Assembly: GCA_022824615.1 (NCBI GenBank)
Contig: JAJDZM010000163.1
Span: forward strand, 1-37,084
Length of the DNA stretch: 37,084 nucleotides
Reading direction: 5' to 3'
From: Candidatus Binatia bacterium
GTDB taxonomy: Bacteria > Desulfobacterota > Binatia > Bin18
Part shown: one piece after another, positions 1-7,328 of the stretch
Position numbering within the stretch: the first letter of the stretch is position 1
How the letters are laid out: each line of letters opens with the position of its first letter
Notes under the pieces: generated by a model
What the model saw: the letters and a program-made list of their open reading frames with translations, nothing else
Databases searched by the model: none
What the model was told of the DNA's origin: nothing
Made by a program: the position numbers and the translations under genes

Positions 1-66
1 TTTGCCGGGGAGGCTCTCCTTGAGTTGCTCCCATTGCTGAGGGCTCAATTCATACCGCTTCGCCAT
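1..66 (-). CDS. IS5-family transposase, N-terminal fragment (runs off left edge)
   Basis: Only the first 22 codons are inside the window. The start codon is at 66-64, preceded by a strong ribosome binding site (GGAGGGAGC). The visible peptide begins MAKRYELSPQQWEQLKESLP and then GK, the characteristic opening of IS5-family (IS427-like) DDE transposases, whose N-terminus usually reads KRYEL-x-QW-x-x-L-LPGK. It points in the same direction as the truncated DndD-like gene next to it. The family call rests on a short stretch, so the subgroup is uncertain; the catalytic DDE residues lie outside the window. Confidence 0.75.
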   Translation of the reverse strand, partial: MAKRYELSPQQWEQLKESLPGK

Positions 67-120
67 GCTCCCTCCTTCGGTGGGCTTGCAGGGCTTTATA
101 GCTTACTCCCTCACCCTGTG
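1..120 (-). mobile_element. End of an IS5-family insertion sequence inserted in the DndD-like gene
   Basis: The DndD-like reading frame stops at 121-123, right beside a short leader and an IS5-like transposase start. On the minus strand the gene ends AAT TAG. TTAG fits the YTAR four-base target preference known for IS5-family elements, so the stop codon is probably formed by the target-site sequence at the junction. The left terminal repeat is presumed to begin just after it (CACAGGGTGAGGGAG on the minus strand). The other end, the second inverted repeat and the second TTAG copy lie outside the window, so the exact boundary is inferred. Confidence 0.6.
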
Positions 121-1488
121 CTAATTGTCGATTCGCCCTAGCTCTTTCTTCTTTTCACCGCGTAGTTGATAGACTTCACGGACTTCACTCTCCCCGTACT
201 CGCTCAGCTTTTCCTCAACAGTCGCAATATCTTGGGTGATTTCCTGGATCTCAAGCTCTAATTTCTGTTTCAGTTGAAAAGCCTGGGGAACGTCAATAGG
301 CTCAGCCTCTAGGATGCCTATGATTCTTGCCAGGGTCGTCTGCCGTACTGCAAAACTCTCTACATCCCTATTTCGATCTACTTGGCGGGCACGATTAAGG
401 ATTTCATCGATGTCCTTGACCTGATTTTCAAATGTGGTGGCAACGTTAGTGGTTACCTCTCGCTCGCAGACGCATCGCATAGATTCGAGAATTTCTTCGA
501 GTATTTTCTTTCGGGCTTGCAACTCAGCAGTCTGTACTTCCCGATAGCCCCGCGTTCCGGTTTTGGCTTGTAGACGAGCTGATTGTTTCTGTAGAAGAGG
601 TAAGAGGAGATGACATGCAGCATTATGCATGGCAGTATCGAGTTGCTTCTCTTTCTCATTAATCGTTCGCTCCCGTAAATCTCGTGATCGCTCCAGAGTT
701 TGTAACCGCTCCCGTTCTGCCTGTATGCCTTCGAGCGCAGAAGATCGCTTATCCAGCTCATTAACGAGATGTTTAAGCGCATTGCGCTTTTCTCGCTCCT
801 CTTCGAGACCACTCTGGAGCCCCTCTTCCTCTATCCGCAGGTCTTTGAGTTCATCAACCAGACTGTGATGTTCTTCTTCTTTTCCTAAAAGGCGGTCCCG
901 CTCTTCTTCCCAACGCTCTCTGACCCTGCCTAAGTCAGTCCTGAGATTGCGCACTTCTGGGATACCGAGAACGCGCTCGATTGCTTCTCGAATTTCAGAA
1001 GGCCGTTGCTTGCTGGCGTATGTTTCGATCTCCAGCCCATCGAAGAAAAAGAACTGCTGACATTCCCTTGGGAACAACTGCTCAATCGCATCTTGAACCG
1101 CTCCTTCAAGGGCACGGCCATCAATAATGAGTTCTGGAGGTTGCTCCGAAGCGGCGATAGCCTCACCCGAACCATCCAAACGCGCTTTGGCTCTGCGTAT
1201 TAACTGATGGGGGATACCATCAACAAGAAAGTGGACCTCGACCGACAAGTCGCGATCTCCCACCCGGATTGCTCCAGTGTTGAAACACTCATGCAAGGAC
1301 TTCTCTGGAAGGTACTGGTGAAAGGCCCAACGGATTCCTCGTAAAAGAGACGTTTTGCCATAACCATTCAGTCCATGGATAACAATAATGTTCTTATTAT
1401 CTGTTGAGAGGCTACCAAAATTGATAGTAACCCGCCCTCGATATACGAGCCAATTTTCAAGTACGACCTGCTCAAAATGGATACTCAT
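121..1488 (-). CDS. dndD: DndD-like SMC/Rad50-type ATPase of a DNA phosphorothioation-type system, 3' truncated by an IS
   Basis: A 455-residue ABC/SMC-type ATPase. It has a Walker A at residues 39-46 (GLNGYGKT, Lys45), the FFFFDG motif near 147-151 typical of DndD in the position of the Q-loop region, and a long coiled coil from about 185 onward, interrupted by a CVC motif where Rad50-like proteins may carry a Cys hook. Full DndD proteins are around 650 or more residues. The second half of the coiled coil, the ABC signature and Walker B are all missing here. The frame ends abruptly in the coiled coil at a probable IS5-family junction, so the ATPase is expected to be inactive. It overlaps the upstream 58-residue gene by ATGA, so the two are translationally coupled. 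DndD provides ATP-dependent DNA nicking or scaffolding in DndBCDE phosphorothioation; no DndB, DndC or DndE is visible, although they could lie beyond the IS. A generic SMC-like defence ATPase is the alternative. Confidence 0.8.
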   Translation of the reverse strand: MSIHFEQVVLENWLVYRGRVTINFGSLSTDNKNIIVIHGLNGYGKTSLLRGIRWAFHQYLPEKSLHECFNTGAIRVGDRDLSVEVHFLVDGIPHQLIRRAKARLDGSGEAIAASEQPPELIIDGRALEGAVQDAIEQLFPRECQQFFFFDGLEIETYASKQRPSEIREAIERVLGIPEVRNLRTDLGRVRERWEEERDRLLGKEEEHHSLVDELKDLRIEEEGLQSGLEEEREKRNALKHLVNELDKRSSALEGIQAERERLQTLERSRDLRERTINEKEKQLDTAMHNAACHLLLPLLQKQSARLQAKTGTRGYREVQTAELQARKKILEEILESMRCVCEREVTTNVATTFENQVKDIDEILNRARQVDRNRDVESFAVRQTTLARIIGILEAEPIDVPQAFQLKQKLELEIQEITQDIATVEEKLSEYGESEVREVYQLRGEKKKELGRIDN

Positions 1489-1661
1489 CCCTCGTCCTCT
1501 ATCTGTTTTTGCAGGACTTCCTGGAGGCGAGCGACAAGTCCTCGACGCCTCTTAAGATGAAGAACCTCTCGTTCCATGGCTAGCATCTCTTGAATGAGGC
1601 TTGCCGAGACTTCATGCTGCTCGGCGATCTTTTCGATGATCTGGTCTAGAGAGTCTGACAT
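1485..1661 (-). CDS. Small DNA-modification-system-associated protein (58 aa)
   Basis: A short ORF of 58 codons that fits exactly between its neighbours. Its ATG (1661) follows the helicase stop by two bases, and its TGA overlaps the DndD-like ATG (ATGA). The peptide is predicted to be almost all helix and highly charged, with starts such as MSDSLDQIIEKIAEQHEVSA and a basic KRRR patch near residues 37-40. Short proteins of this kind are known next to DndD-like ATPases and are named DNA modification system-associated small protein in public annotation. I infer that it bridges or regulates the ATPase and helicase. No catalytic motif is visible. Confidence 0.7.
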   Translation of the reverse strand: MSDSLDQIIEKIAEQHEVSASLIQEMLAMEREVLHLKRRRGLVARLQEVLQKQIEDEG

Positions 1662-1663
1662 AG

Positions 1664-3781
1664 CTATTCCCTTAATATCTGGTCGATACTTATGCCGAAC
1701 GACTTGAGATGGGTAAAGAGTTCATTTTCGGCAATGTGCCGATTTTCCGCTGACCGGGCAAGATGTACAGCGCGACGAAGTTCTTTGAGAAGGAGGCGTG
1801 GCATGTTTGCCCCGACCCTGCGTGGTGGAGTGACGAGAACATCTACTAAGGAGGCACGCTCCTTGCCCGGAGCTCGGCGTAGAATCCGACCACGCCGCTG
1901 AATAAACTCTCGCTCACTCGTGCTACTCGCTAGAAGAATAGCCTGTGAAACTTCAGGAACATCCACTCCTTCGTCAAGGCAACGGATGGCAACCACTGCT
2001 GAGATTCTCTGCTCGCCCAAAAGACGAAGCGCCATCTCTCTACGAGCCGGGGACTCCTGCGAAGTATAAGGAAGGTAGCGAATCTTCTCTTGTTGAAGGA
2101 CGGTACAGACAGAATGAACCTGTTCCAGGTCAGCGCAGTAAATCAAACATCTCTCTAATGGAACTGCCCTGACCATCTCCTCCAATACGCGGACCTTATC
2201 TTGGCATTGTTTCAGGATATTCGCTCGACGAAAAAGCAGCCTGTCAATCTCAGTATCTGCGCCCTCATTATATTCTTCAGAGTTCTCCTTTTCCGGCGCT
2301 TTTTGGGCAATCTCCTTCGTAAGCTCCATATACTCTTCGAACTCTTCCTCGGACAGCTCAGCGCATCTGACATAATAGTCGTATCTACAAAGAACTGATC
2401 CGATAGCTTTTTCGAATGGAAATCGGTAGACGGTCCCACCAAAATAGCTATCGATAGCCGCCGTTCCTTCCACGTCAAAAGGACGGGAGAGTGTCGCAGT
2501 GAGCCCCAGTCTCCCGCCGTAAATATCTTGCATCGCATTTTGGAAGTACGGCGCTCCAAGTCGATGAACTTCGTCCGAAATAAACAGCAAAGATTTTGAA
2601 TGTGGAGCGGCATCTTTGAGAATAGTCTGAAAACGTTCTCCAGCTAGGGAATGGTATGTCCCTATGAGAACAATGGGACGACCGGAATCCATAGTAGAGT
2701 CCTGTGTCGAACACAAACGATTAAATGCCTGATCTTGCCATGCAGCATAACCACCAGCGATAACGAGAGAGGGAGCAAACCCACCCTCTTCCTGAATTTC
2801 ATGTTGCCACTGCGTAATAAGAGCATCGCTGGGGACGCCAACGATCAATCCACGGAGTTGAGGGGTTCGTTTCGCCGCAGCCAGTGCAACGCGGGTCTTT
2901 CCTGTTCCGGTCGCCATATCGAGAACGCCCCGGCGTCCTGCGCTTTCCCAAGCTGTTACGGCTTCTTCTTGGTAGGGACGCAAAGGAGAGCGAGTAGAGG
3001 GCGGTAATGCTAATGATGAAGTCCCGTGGGCATATGGCCGGCCTGGAATTCGATAGCGCTGAAGACGGAGGCGGATTGCATCGGGCAATGTATAGAGGCG
3101 AAGATTTGGCTCCTCCCCGTTCCAAAGTCGTTCAAAGCGCCTAGCATCTGCATCGACCATGGGAGCCGTAGGCTCGTTCCACGAGCCAAAGACCTTAATG
3201 GATTCGTAATTTCGTGTTCCCTGAATACTGTCGTTGTAGGAGCCATTGAAACTGACCCGGTTCCCGTTTACGTCGGTGAATATTCCGAATTTATCGTGAA
3301 ATTCTCCATCCAGAGAATCGGTAGGAATAGCAAATCGAAATTCCAAAATTTCATCAGCTACCATCCACGCTAAAGTCGAGAGTGTATCAGTAGTGAGGCT
3401 TACTTCTAGGTCGTCAAGCGACCGATTAAGAGAGGCTTCAAGGGCGGATTTCTTTGTACCTCCACTCCCTTTCCCAAGAGCATCCCATTCTTCTCGGGAG
3501 AGTAGAGGACTGGTAACCCATCGTGCCTTTCCTCCATTTCGGACCAAGCCAGCTAAACCAATAGCGTTAATCCGCAACCAGCCTACGCTGAAGAACCCGA
3601 CCCCACGATCGTACGATACACTTCGTAGAAGCAGAGGTTCAAAAAAATCCTGAACGATATCTGCTGTACTGGTGGCAATGATGGGGGGGAGACGCAAGTC
3701 GGTAAAAGATGCCGGGTCTCCCTCAAAGCGGGTAGGATTATTTAGTACTCCTGGAGCGACATTGGGATGAGAGGATTCCAC
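1664..3781 (-). CDS. PLD-like nuclease/SF2 helicase fusion (phosphorothioation-linked restriction-type protein)
   Basis: A 705-residue protein with two parts. The N-terminal ~240 residues form a phospholipase-D-like domain with a single HxK motif (His162, Lys164 in HDKFGIF) and the following GSYND (180-184). The rest is a superfamily 2 helicase with Walker A ATGTGKT (Lys295), DEVH box (403-406), TATLSR, and motif VI QRRGRILRR. PLD-helicase fusions of this kind occur as restriction components next to Dnd or related defence genes. It is the first intact gene of the block that continues with the small protein and DndD. The start is GTG (3781-3779); an in-frame TAA lies two codons upstream, and the GTG shares a base with the TAG of the HicA relic, which suggests translational re-initiation. 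No clear Shine-Dalgarno sequence is present. The role as a nuclease-helicase restricting foreign DNA is inferred from domains and context. Confidence 0.8.
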   Translation of the reverse strand: MESSHPNVAPGVLNNPTRFEGDPASFTDLRLPPIIATSTADIVQDFFEPLLLRSVSYDRGVGFFSVGWLRINAIGLAGLVRNGGKARWVTSPLLSREEWDALGKGSGGTKKSALEASLNRSLDDLEVSLTTDTLSTLAWMVADEILEFRFAIPTDSLDGEFHDKFGIFTDVNGNRVSFNGSYNDSIQGTRNYESIKVFGSWNEPTAPMVDADARRFERLWNGEEPNLRLYTLPDAIRLRLQRYRIPGRPYAHGTSSLALPPSTRSPLRPYQEEAVTAWESAGRRGVLDMATGTGKTRVALAAAKRTPQLRGLIVGVPSDALITQWQHEIQEEGGFAPSLVIAGGYAAWQDQAFNRLCSTQDSTMDSGRPIVLIGTYHSLAGERFQTILKDAAPHSKSLLFISDEVHRLGAPYFQNAMQDIYGGRLGLTATLSRPFDVEGTAAIDSYFGGTVYRFPFEKAIGSVLCRYDYYVRCAELSEEEFEEYMELTKEIAQKAPEKENSEEYNEGADTEIDRLLFRRANILKQCQDKVRVLEEMVRAVPLERCLIYCADLEQVHSVCTVLQQEKIRYLPYTSQESPARREMALRLLGEQRISAVVAIRCLDEGVDVPEVSQAILLASSTSEREFIQRRGRILRRAPGKERASLVDVLVTPPRRVGANMPRLLLKELRRAVHLARSAENRHIAENELFTHLKSFGISIDQILRE

Positions 3782-3864
3782 TATTTAACCCAGCATGAAG
3801 AAGGATGTGTGATAAGATAGCGTCTATACCGACGTACATGCCGAAGGAGAGCATTCCGCTTCAC
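3781..3864 (-). pseudogene. hicA: HicA toxin relic (27 codons)
   Basis: Immediately after hicB, overlapping its TGA as GTGA, is a short ORF starting VKRNALLRHVRRYRRYLI and ending near SSCWVK. The opening matches the usual HicA start (MKR-x-x-LLRHLR), and the end resembles the HSWWVN segment that follows the catalytic His. The segment between is shortened, the catalytic Gly-x-x-His is not recognisable, and the frame stops at 3781-3783. HicA mRNA interferases are normally about 60-80 residues, so this is a decayed toxin. Its stop overlaps the GTG of the helicase gene. Confidence 0.55.
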
Positions 3865-4076
3865 TCGACAATCCCCGTTTCCCTGATAGCGTCTTCCGGC
3901 AGCCCACGGAGTGCGTCCTCCCTGCGGTCCTCAAGAATCAACGCAATAGCCTCGGCTACGCTTGCTCGCGCTTCGGCTGGAGTTCGGCCTTGGCCGTTTG
4001 CTCCGGGAATTTCGGGACAGCAGGCAATGTACCAGTCGTTCTCCTGCTCAATCAGCGCGGTAAACTCGTTTCGCAT
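3861..4076 (-). CDS. hicB: HicB-family antitoxin
   Basis: A 71-73 residue HicB/UPF0150-family protein with the typical partial RNase H-like fold signature: EQENDWYIACCPEIPGANGQ, then the helix TPAEARASVAEAIALILEDR. Two starts are possible. The ATG at 4082 sits directly against the AAGGGG ribosome binding site, whereas the ATG at 4076 has normal 6-base spacing, so 4076 is preferred. HicB neutralises HicA and often represses its own operon, but the downstream hicA is a 27-codon relic, so this antitoxin is orphaned. There is no extended C-terminal DNA-binding domain, so autoregulation would need another partner. Confidence 0.8.
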   Translation of the reverse strand: MRNEFTALIEQENDWYIACCPEIPGANGQGRTPAEARASVAEAIALILEDRREDALRGLPEDAIRETGIVE

Positions 4077-4178
4077 GGTCATCCCCTTAATAAGTTATCG
4101 CTTCTGTGACTCCGATAAAGCCCGTTCCTGAGAAGTCTCGATAGCGCGACAGCCTCAAGGTTCTCCGTAGGAACCAGA

Positions 4179-4568
4179 CTACAAATACACTTCCATATCC
4201 AGTCGATCAAAGGTACTCACTGGACGTTTGCGCTGGCGAGGTGACTCCCGCTCTTCAGCTTCGACCAGTCCCAGGTTCTCTAACACTTTCAGGTCCGTAC
4301 TGACATTCTTGATGTCTCGACCTGCCAACGCGGCCAATTGGCGCACTGATTGAGGATCGTTTCGCCGGATCAATCTCAGGAGTTCAAGCCGTTTTGGCGT
4401 CAGTGTCCGGGCCATCTCCTTAATGCTGGGAAAGGAGAGAACCGGGGTGGACCGTGGGAGTTTTTCGCCTTTCCGTGACGCTTTGGCGACAGTAGAAAAT
4501 GCCTCGCGGACCTGATCGAAAAAATCGTCCTCTGGCTGCACGACAATCTTCATCCGTTTTAGCTTCAT
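4179..4568 (-). CDS. tumA: TumA-type winged-helix antitoxin (HVO_A0114-like DNA-binding protein)
   Basis: A 129-residue protein with a C-terminal winged helix-turn-helix domain. LTPKRLELLRLIRRNDPQSV is followed by a recognition region (LAALAGRDIKNVSTDLKVLE) and a basic wing (SPRQRKRPVS). The N-terminal ~50 residues are unstructured or basic and are probably the toxin-binding part. It overlaps the upstream TumE-like gene by ATGA, toxin first, which is the arrangement described for TumE/TumA pairs. It should bind the toxin and repress the operon, probably at the perfect palindrome over the TumE start codon. The family call is from recognition of the wHTH pattern and its partner. Confidence 0.75.
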   Translation of the reverse strand: MKLKRMKIVVQPEDDFFDQVREAFSTVAKASRKGEKLPRSTPVLSFPSIKEMARTLTPKRLELLRLIRRNDPQSVRQLAALAGRDIKNVSTDLKVLENLGLVEAEERESPRQRKRPVSTFDRLDMEVYL

Positions 4569-4879
4569 AAGTGCCCTTTCTTCACCAATTCGACGTCCCG
4601 ACGAAAGTCAGTAAGAAGCTGCTCGACGCCTCGCCATTCATAAGGGAACTCGTTCTCCCGTAAGTGTCTGTGGTGTCCCTTTCCTTGTTCAAAGTCATAG
4701 CGGAGAACAGTTTCTCCACTTTCCTGCTCATAGAGTTGGAGGCGATAGGCTGTACCATCTGGGTTTTCTTTTGTCGGGGGGAATTCGAAAATGGCAACCT
4801 CAATGATGAGCGCTGTTGACTCTACTGGTTCCTTGAAGCGGTATATTTCTTTTGCTCGCGTTCTTCGCGGCTTAACCAT
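4565..4879 (-). CDS. tumE: TumE-family toxin (DUF6516)
   Basis: A 104-residue protein of the TumE/DUF6516 type. It has a beta-rich N-terminal half (ALIIEVAIFEFPPTKENPDG, then YRLQLYE, then RYDFEQGKGHHRHL) and a C-terminal helix (GVEQLLTDFRRDVELV). The GKGHHRH segment followed by the acidic helix is typical of the family. It is co-transcribed with the wHTH antitoxin, overlapping it by 4 bases. The ATG at 4879 has no Shine-Dalgarno sequence because the 26-bp palindrome covers the site, which suggests a leaderless or very short-leader message. The molecular target of TumE toxins is not settled; toxicity here is inferred from family and pairing. Confidence 0.75.
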   Translation of the reverse strand: MVKPRRTRAKEIYRFKEPVESTALIIEVAIFEFPPTKENPDGTAYRLQLYEQESGETVLRYDFEQGKGHHRHLRENEFPYEWRGVEQLLTDFRRDVELVKKGHL

Positions 4880-4903
4880 ATGATGGTATGTATACCATCA
4901 TAT
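4878..4903. promoter_or_regulatory. Palindromic operator of the TumE/TumA operon
   Basis: A perfect inverted repeat with 11-base arms (ATATGATGGTA and its complement) separated by TGTA. It overlaps the first bases of the TumE start codon. The position, AT-rich composition and perfect symmetry fit an autoregulatory operator bound by the dimeric wHTH antitoxin. Binding is inferred, not shown. Confidence 0.7.
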
Positions 4904-5002
4904 AGAAGGGAAAGGGAATCCTTCACGTGTGGATGAGGCCGGATGCAACGCACCCTAAGGCAAACGTCCACTTCCCGCCCCGACCGATGATATTCCCGTC
5001 AC

Positions 5003-5620
5003 CTACCACAGCTCCCGAACACCCAGAGCGAATCCGGGCAGGACGGCTTCGCCATCGAGTAAAGCCGGATCATCACAAATCTCAACGGCCTGCTTTGGGC
5101 GGTAGATGTGGACCCGCTTTTCGAGCGGATCAATCAGCCAGCCGAGCTGGGCTCCGGTGGCAAGGTATTCCTGCATTTTTTCTTGCAAGGTAGCGAGACG
5201 ATCCTGTTGCGAGCGAAGCTCGACCACAAAGTCGGGACACAGCGGGGCAAAGCCGTTCTGCTGTGCCTCGGTCAAGGACTCCCAGCGGGCGCGTCTCAGC
5301 CATGAGACATCCGGTGAACGTTTTGCGCCATTCGGCAGCCTGAATCCGGTTGAAGAATCGAAGACCAGACCGGTCCCATCCGTTTCAGCCCAAGCGACGA
5401 GATAGTAAGTCAGCTTACTATTCCGCCATCCCGTCTTTGCTCCTGTTGGAGGCATAATCACCAACTCGTGCTGTGCGGTCAGTTCAAGGCGCAACTCCGG
5501 ATTCTCTTGGCATAGAAGCACGAACTGTTCATCCGTCAATTGTACCGCCTGCACATTGATTTTCACCGGAATGGAATATTCCGCCCAACCCGGCCAGGCT
5601 GGTTTGCTTACTTGAGACAT
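5003..5620 (-). CDS. Uma2-family (DUF820) endonuclease-like protein
   Basis: A 205-residue Uma2/DUF820 protein, a PD-(D/E)XK-fold family. Visible hallmarks are the N-terminal LTDEQFVLLCQENPELRLEL, the G-x-R-x-P-x-G...SPDVSW strand with its Asp, and PDFVVELRSQQD with the Glu, followed by EKMQEYLATGAQLGWLIDP, the usual Lys helix and turn. A good ribosome binding site (GGAGAA) precedes the ATG at 5620. Members are common in multicopy in cyanobacteria and environmental bacteria, often near toxin-antitoxin loci; nuclease function is predicted from fold but largely unproven. It stands alone upstream of the TumE/TumA pair. Confidence 0.85.
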   Translation of the reverse strand: MSQVSKPAWPGWAEYSIPVKINVQAVQLTDEQFVLLCQENPELRLELTAQHELVIMPPTGAKTGWRNSKLTYYLVAWAETDGTGLVFDSSTGFRLPNGAKRSPDVSWLRRARWESLTEAQQNGFAPLCPDFVVELRSQQDRLATLQEKMQEYLATGAQLGWLIDPLEKRVHIYRPKQAVEICDDPALLDGEAVLPGFALGVRELW

Positions 5621-5768
5621 CTTTGTTCTCCGTTGTTTTTCAGCCTAGAGCGCCACCCGTAGTTTTTCAACGCCTGTCGAGATTCCGCGAGGTATCCATT
5701 GAGAATACCGGCTCACTCTTTTACAGTCAGACGGAATACTGATCTGAGTTATGACAAAGGAGCGTCCC

Positions 5769-6575
5769 ATGTGGCCGGATAATAAACGCTGTGCGGTTGG
5801 CCTGAGTTTTGACTTTGATGCGGAAACGCTGTGGACCCGCACCATGCGGCAGCCCTTCCCAGGTCAGCTCTCGCGCGGCGAGTACGGGGCGCGGGTCGGG
5901 GTGCCGCGCATTCTCAGGCTGCTCAAAAAATACGGCCTCAAGGCAACGTTCTTTGTGCCGGGCTGGTCGGCGGATACCCACCCCCAGTTGGTTGAACAGA
6001 TGTACGCCGATGGGCATGAGATCGGGCATCACGGCTATGAGCATGAGTTTGTCGCCAACAAGGGCCGCGAGGCCGAACTAGAGGTGTTGTTGAAGGGGAC
6101 AGAGAGCCTCAAGCGTATTACCGGTCAAGCGCCACAGGGCTACCGCTCTCCAGCCGGCAATACCGGCCCGCATACCTTTGACTTATTGCTCGACCACGAT
6201 TTTCTGTACGACAGCAGCCTGGTTGGCGACGATAACCCCTACTGGCTCACCACCCCGCAGACCAGGCGTCAGCTCTTGGAAGTACCCTTTAGCTGGGAGC
6301 TGGACGATGCGCCACACTTTTTTTTCAGCTTCTCCCCCTATTTCGCTGGCATGTCGAGCCAGAACAAGGTGTATGAAATCTGGGAGGCCGAGTTTGACGG
6401 CGCCTATGCAGACGGCGGCTTTCTCGGCATCGTCATGCACCCGCAGATTATTGGCCGACGCTCGCGCATGGCCATGCTGGAGCGGCTGATTCAACACATC
6501 CTGGAACATGAGGGCGTCTGGTTTGCGACGCATCTGGAAGTCGCTCAAAGGTGGATAGCGGAAACCACATCATGA
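5769..6575 (+). CDS. Polysaccharide deacetylase family protein (CE4/NodB fold)
   Basis: A 268-residue NodB-homology deacetylase. Motif 1 is SFDFDAE (Asp15, Asp17), motif 2 the metal-binding HGYEH (His88, His92), motif 3 RSPAGNTG, and a late His is in IVMHPQIIGRR. The set resembles HpPgdA/PuuE-like cytoplasmic deacetylases or amidases rather than secreted chitin deacetylases, and there is no signal peptide. An in-frame ATG lies at 5751, but AAAGGAG at 5757-5763 is placed correctly for the ATG at 5769, which is preferred. The gene overlaps by ATGA a 16-codon relic, and the nitrile hydratase operon follows, so the substrate may be a small amide or ureide instead of a polysaccharide; that is inference from context. 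Confidence 0.85.
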   Translation: MWPDNKRCAVGLSFDFDAETLWTRTMRQPFPGQLSRGEYGARVGVPRILRLLKKYGLKATFFVPGWSADTHPQLVEQMYADGHEIGHHGYEHEFVANKGREAELEVLLKGTESLKRITGQAPQGYRSPAGNTGPHTFDLLLDHDFLYDSSLVGDDNPYWLTTPQTRRQLLEVPFSWELDDAPHFFFSFSPYFAGMSSQNKVYEIWEAEFDGAYADGGFLGIVMHPQIIGRRSRMAMLERLIQHILEHEGVWFATHLEVAQRWIAETTS

Positions 6576-6622
6576 GCGCCCACCGCGTCCGATTGATTGA
6601 CCCCCAACAGACCGAGTGTTAG
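6572..6622 (+). pseudogene. Relic of a carboxymuconolactone-decarboxylase-like gene (16 codons)
   Basis: An ATG overlapping the deacetylase TGA opens a 16-residue frame, MSAHRVRLIDPQQTEC, then a stop. The start resembles the common N-terminus of carboxymuconolactone decarboxylase/AhpD-like proteins (M-x-RVRLIDP-x-QA). Nothing further of the family is visible before the nitrile hydratase genes. The similarity is short, so a chance frame cannot be excluded. Confidence 0.3.
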
Positions 6623-6657
6623 GCTGGTGCCCACGCGTTAAGCCCGAGGAGAAACGT

Positions 6658-7317
6658 ATGAATGGCGTACATGACATGGGTGGTATGACCTGCTACGGCC
6701 CGGTCAAACCGGAAGAGAATGAGCCGATCTTTCATGCCGCGTGGGAAAAACGCGTGTTTGCCATGACCATGCTCGGCATGGGCCAACTCGACACGCTCGA
6801 CGCCTTTCGGCACGCAATCGAACGCATGGACCCGACCCATTATCTCTCCTCAACTTACTACGAGCACTGGCTGGCCGCACTGGAAGCCCTGGCCGTGGAA
6901 AAAGGCGTGCTCACCCCAGAGGAATTAGCAACCGGAGTCGCCCAGGAGACCGGCAAACGAACGGAAGGTCCGCTTCCACCGGAGGCGATTCCGGCAGTTG
7001 TGCAAGGCGGAGCGCCCTGCAATCGGACAGAAGGCCGCCTGACCCCGCGTTTCTCAGTCGGCGACCAAGTTCAAGCCCGCAATCTGAATCCAACCGGCCA
7101 CACCCGGCTGCCCCGCTATGTCCGCGGGAAAAACGGCTCGATAGTCCAGGTCCATGGCACTTTTGTGTATCCGGATACCAACGCTCACGGCCAAGGTGAA
7201 CAGCCACAGCCGCTGTATTCGGTCCGCTTTACCGCCCAGGAACTCTGGGGCCCGGACGCCGCAGCTACAGACGATCTGTATATCGATCTGTGGGAAGATT
7301 ATCTTGACCCAGCCTAA
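6658..7317 (+). CDS. nthB: Nitrile hydratase subunit beta
   Basis: A 219-residue beta subunit of nitrile hydratase, which hydrates nitriles to amides in the cytoplasm as an alpha-beta heterodimer. The opening [10 protein letters not shown], the following [24 protein letters not shown], and the C-terminal SH3-like part ([20 protein letters not shown]...YVRGKNGSI...LYSVRF...ELWG) are all diagnostic. A GTG at 6616 is in frame, but AGGAGA five bases before 6658 and the conserved MNGVHD start favour 6658. Order beta then alpha is the usual arrangement for cobalt-type enzymes. It is first in a three-gene operon with 11-base and 4-base junctions. Confidence 0.95.
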   Translation: MNGVHDMGGMTCYGPVKPEENEPIFHAAWEKRVFAMTMLGMGQLDTLDAFRHAIERMDPTHYLSSTYYEHWLAALEALAVEKGVLTPEELATGVAQETGKRTEGPLPPEAIPAVVQGGAPCNRTEGRLTPRFSVGDQVQARNLNPTGHTRLPRYVRGKNGSIVQVHGTFVYPDTNAHGQGEQPQPLYSVRFTAQELWGPDAAATDDLYIDLWEDYLDPA

Positions 7318-7328
7318 GGAGAAGAGTC

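Noticed and set aside
629-868. Plus-strand ORFs opposite the DndD-like gene
   Set aside because: Arg/Ser-rich translations with no family pattern, fully antisense to a clear coding region.
5621-5768. Possible gene between Uma2 and the deacetylase
   Set aside because: Frames are short and antisense or overlapping; this is divergent intergenic DNA with no clear promoter match.
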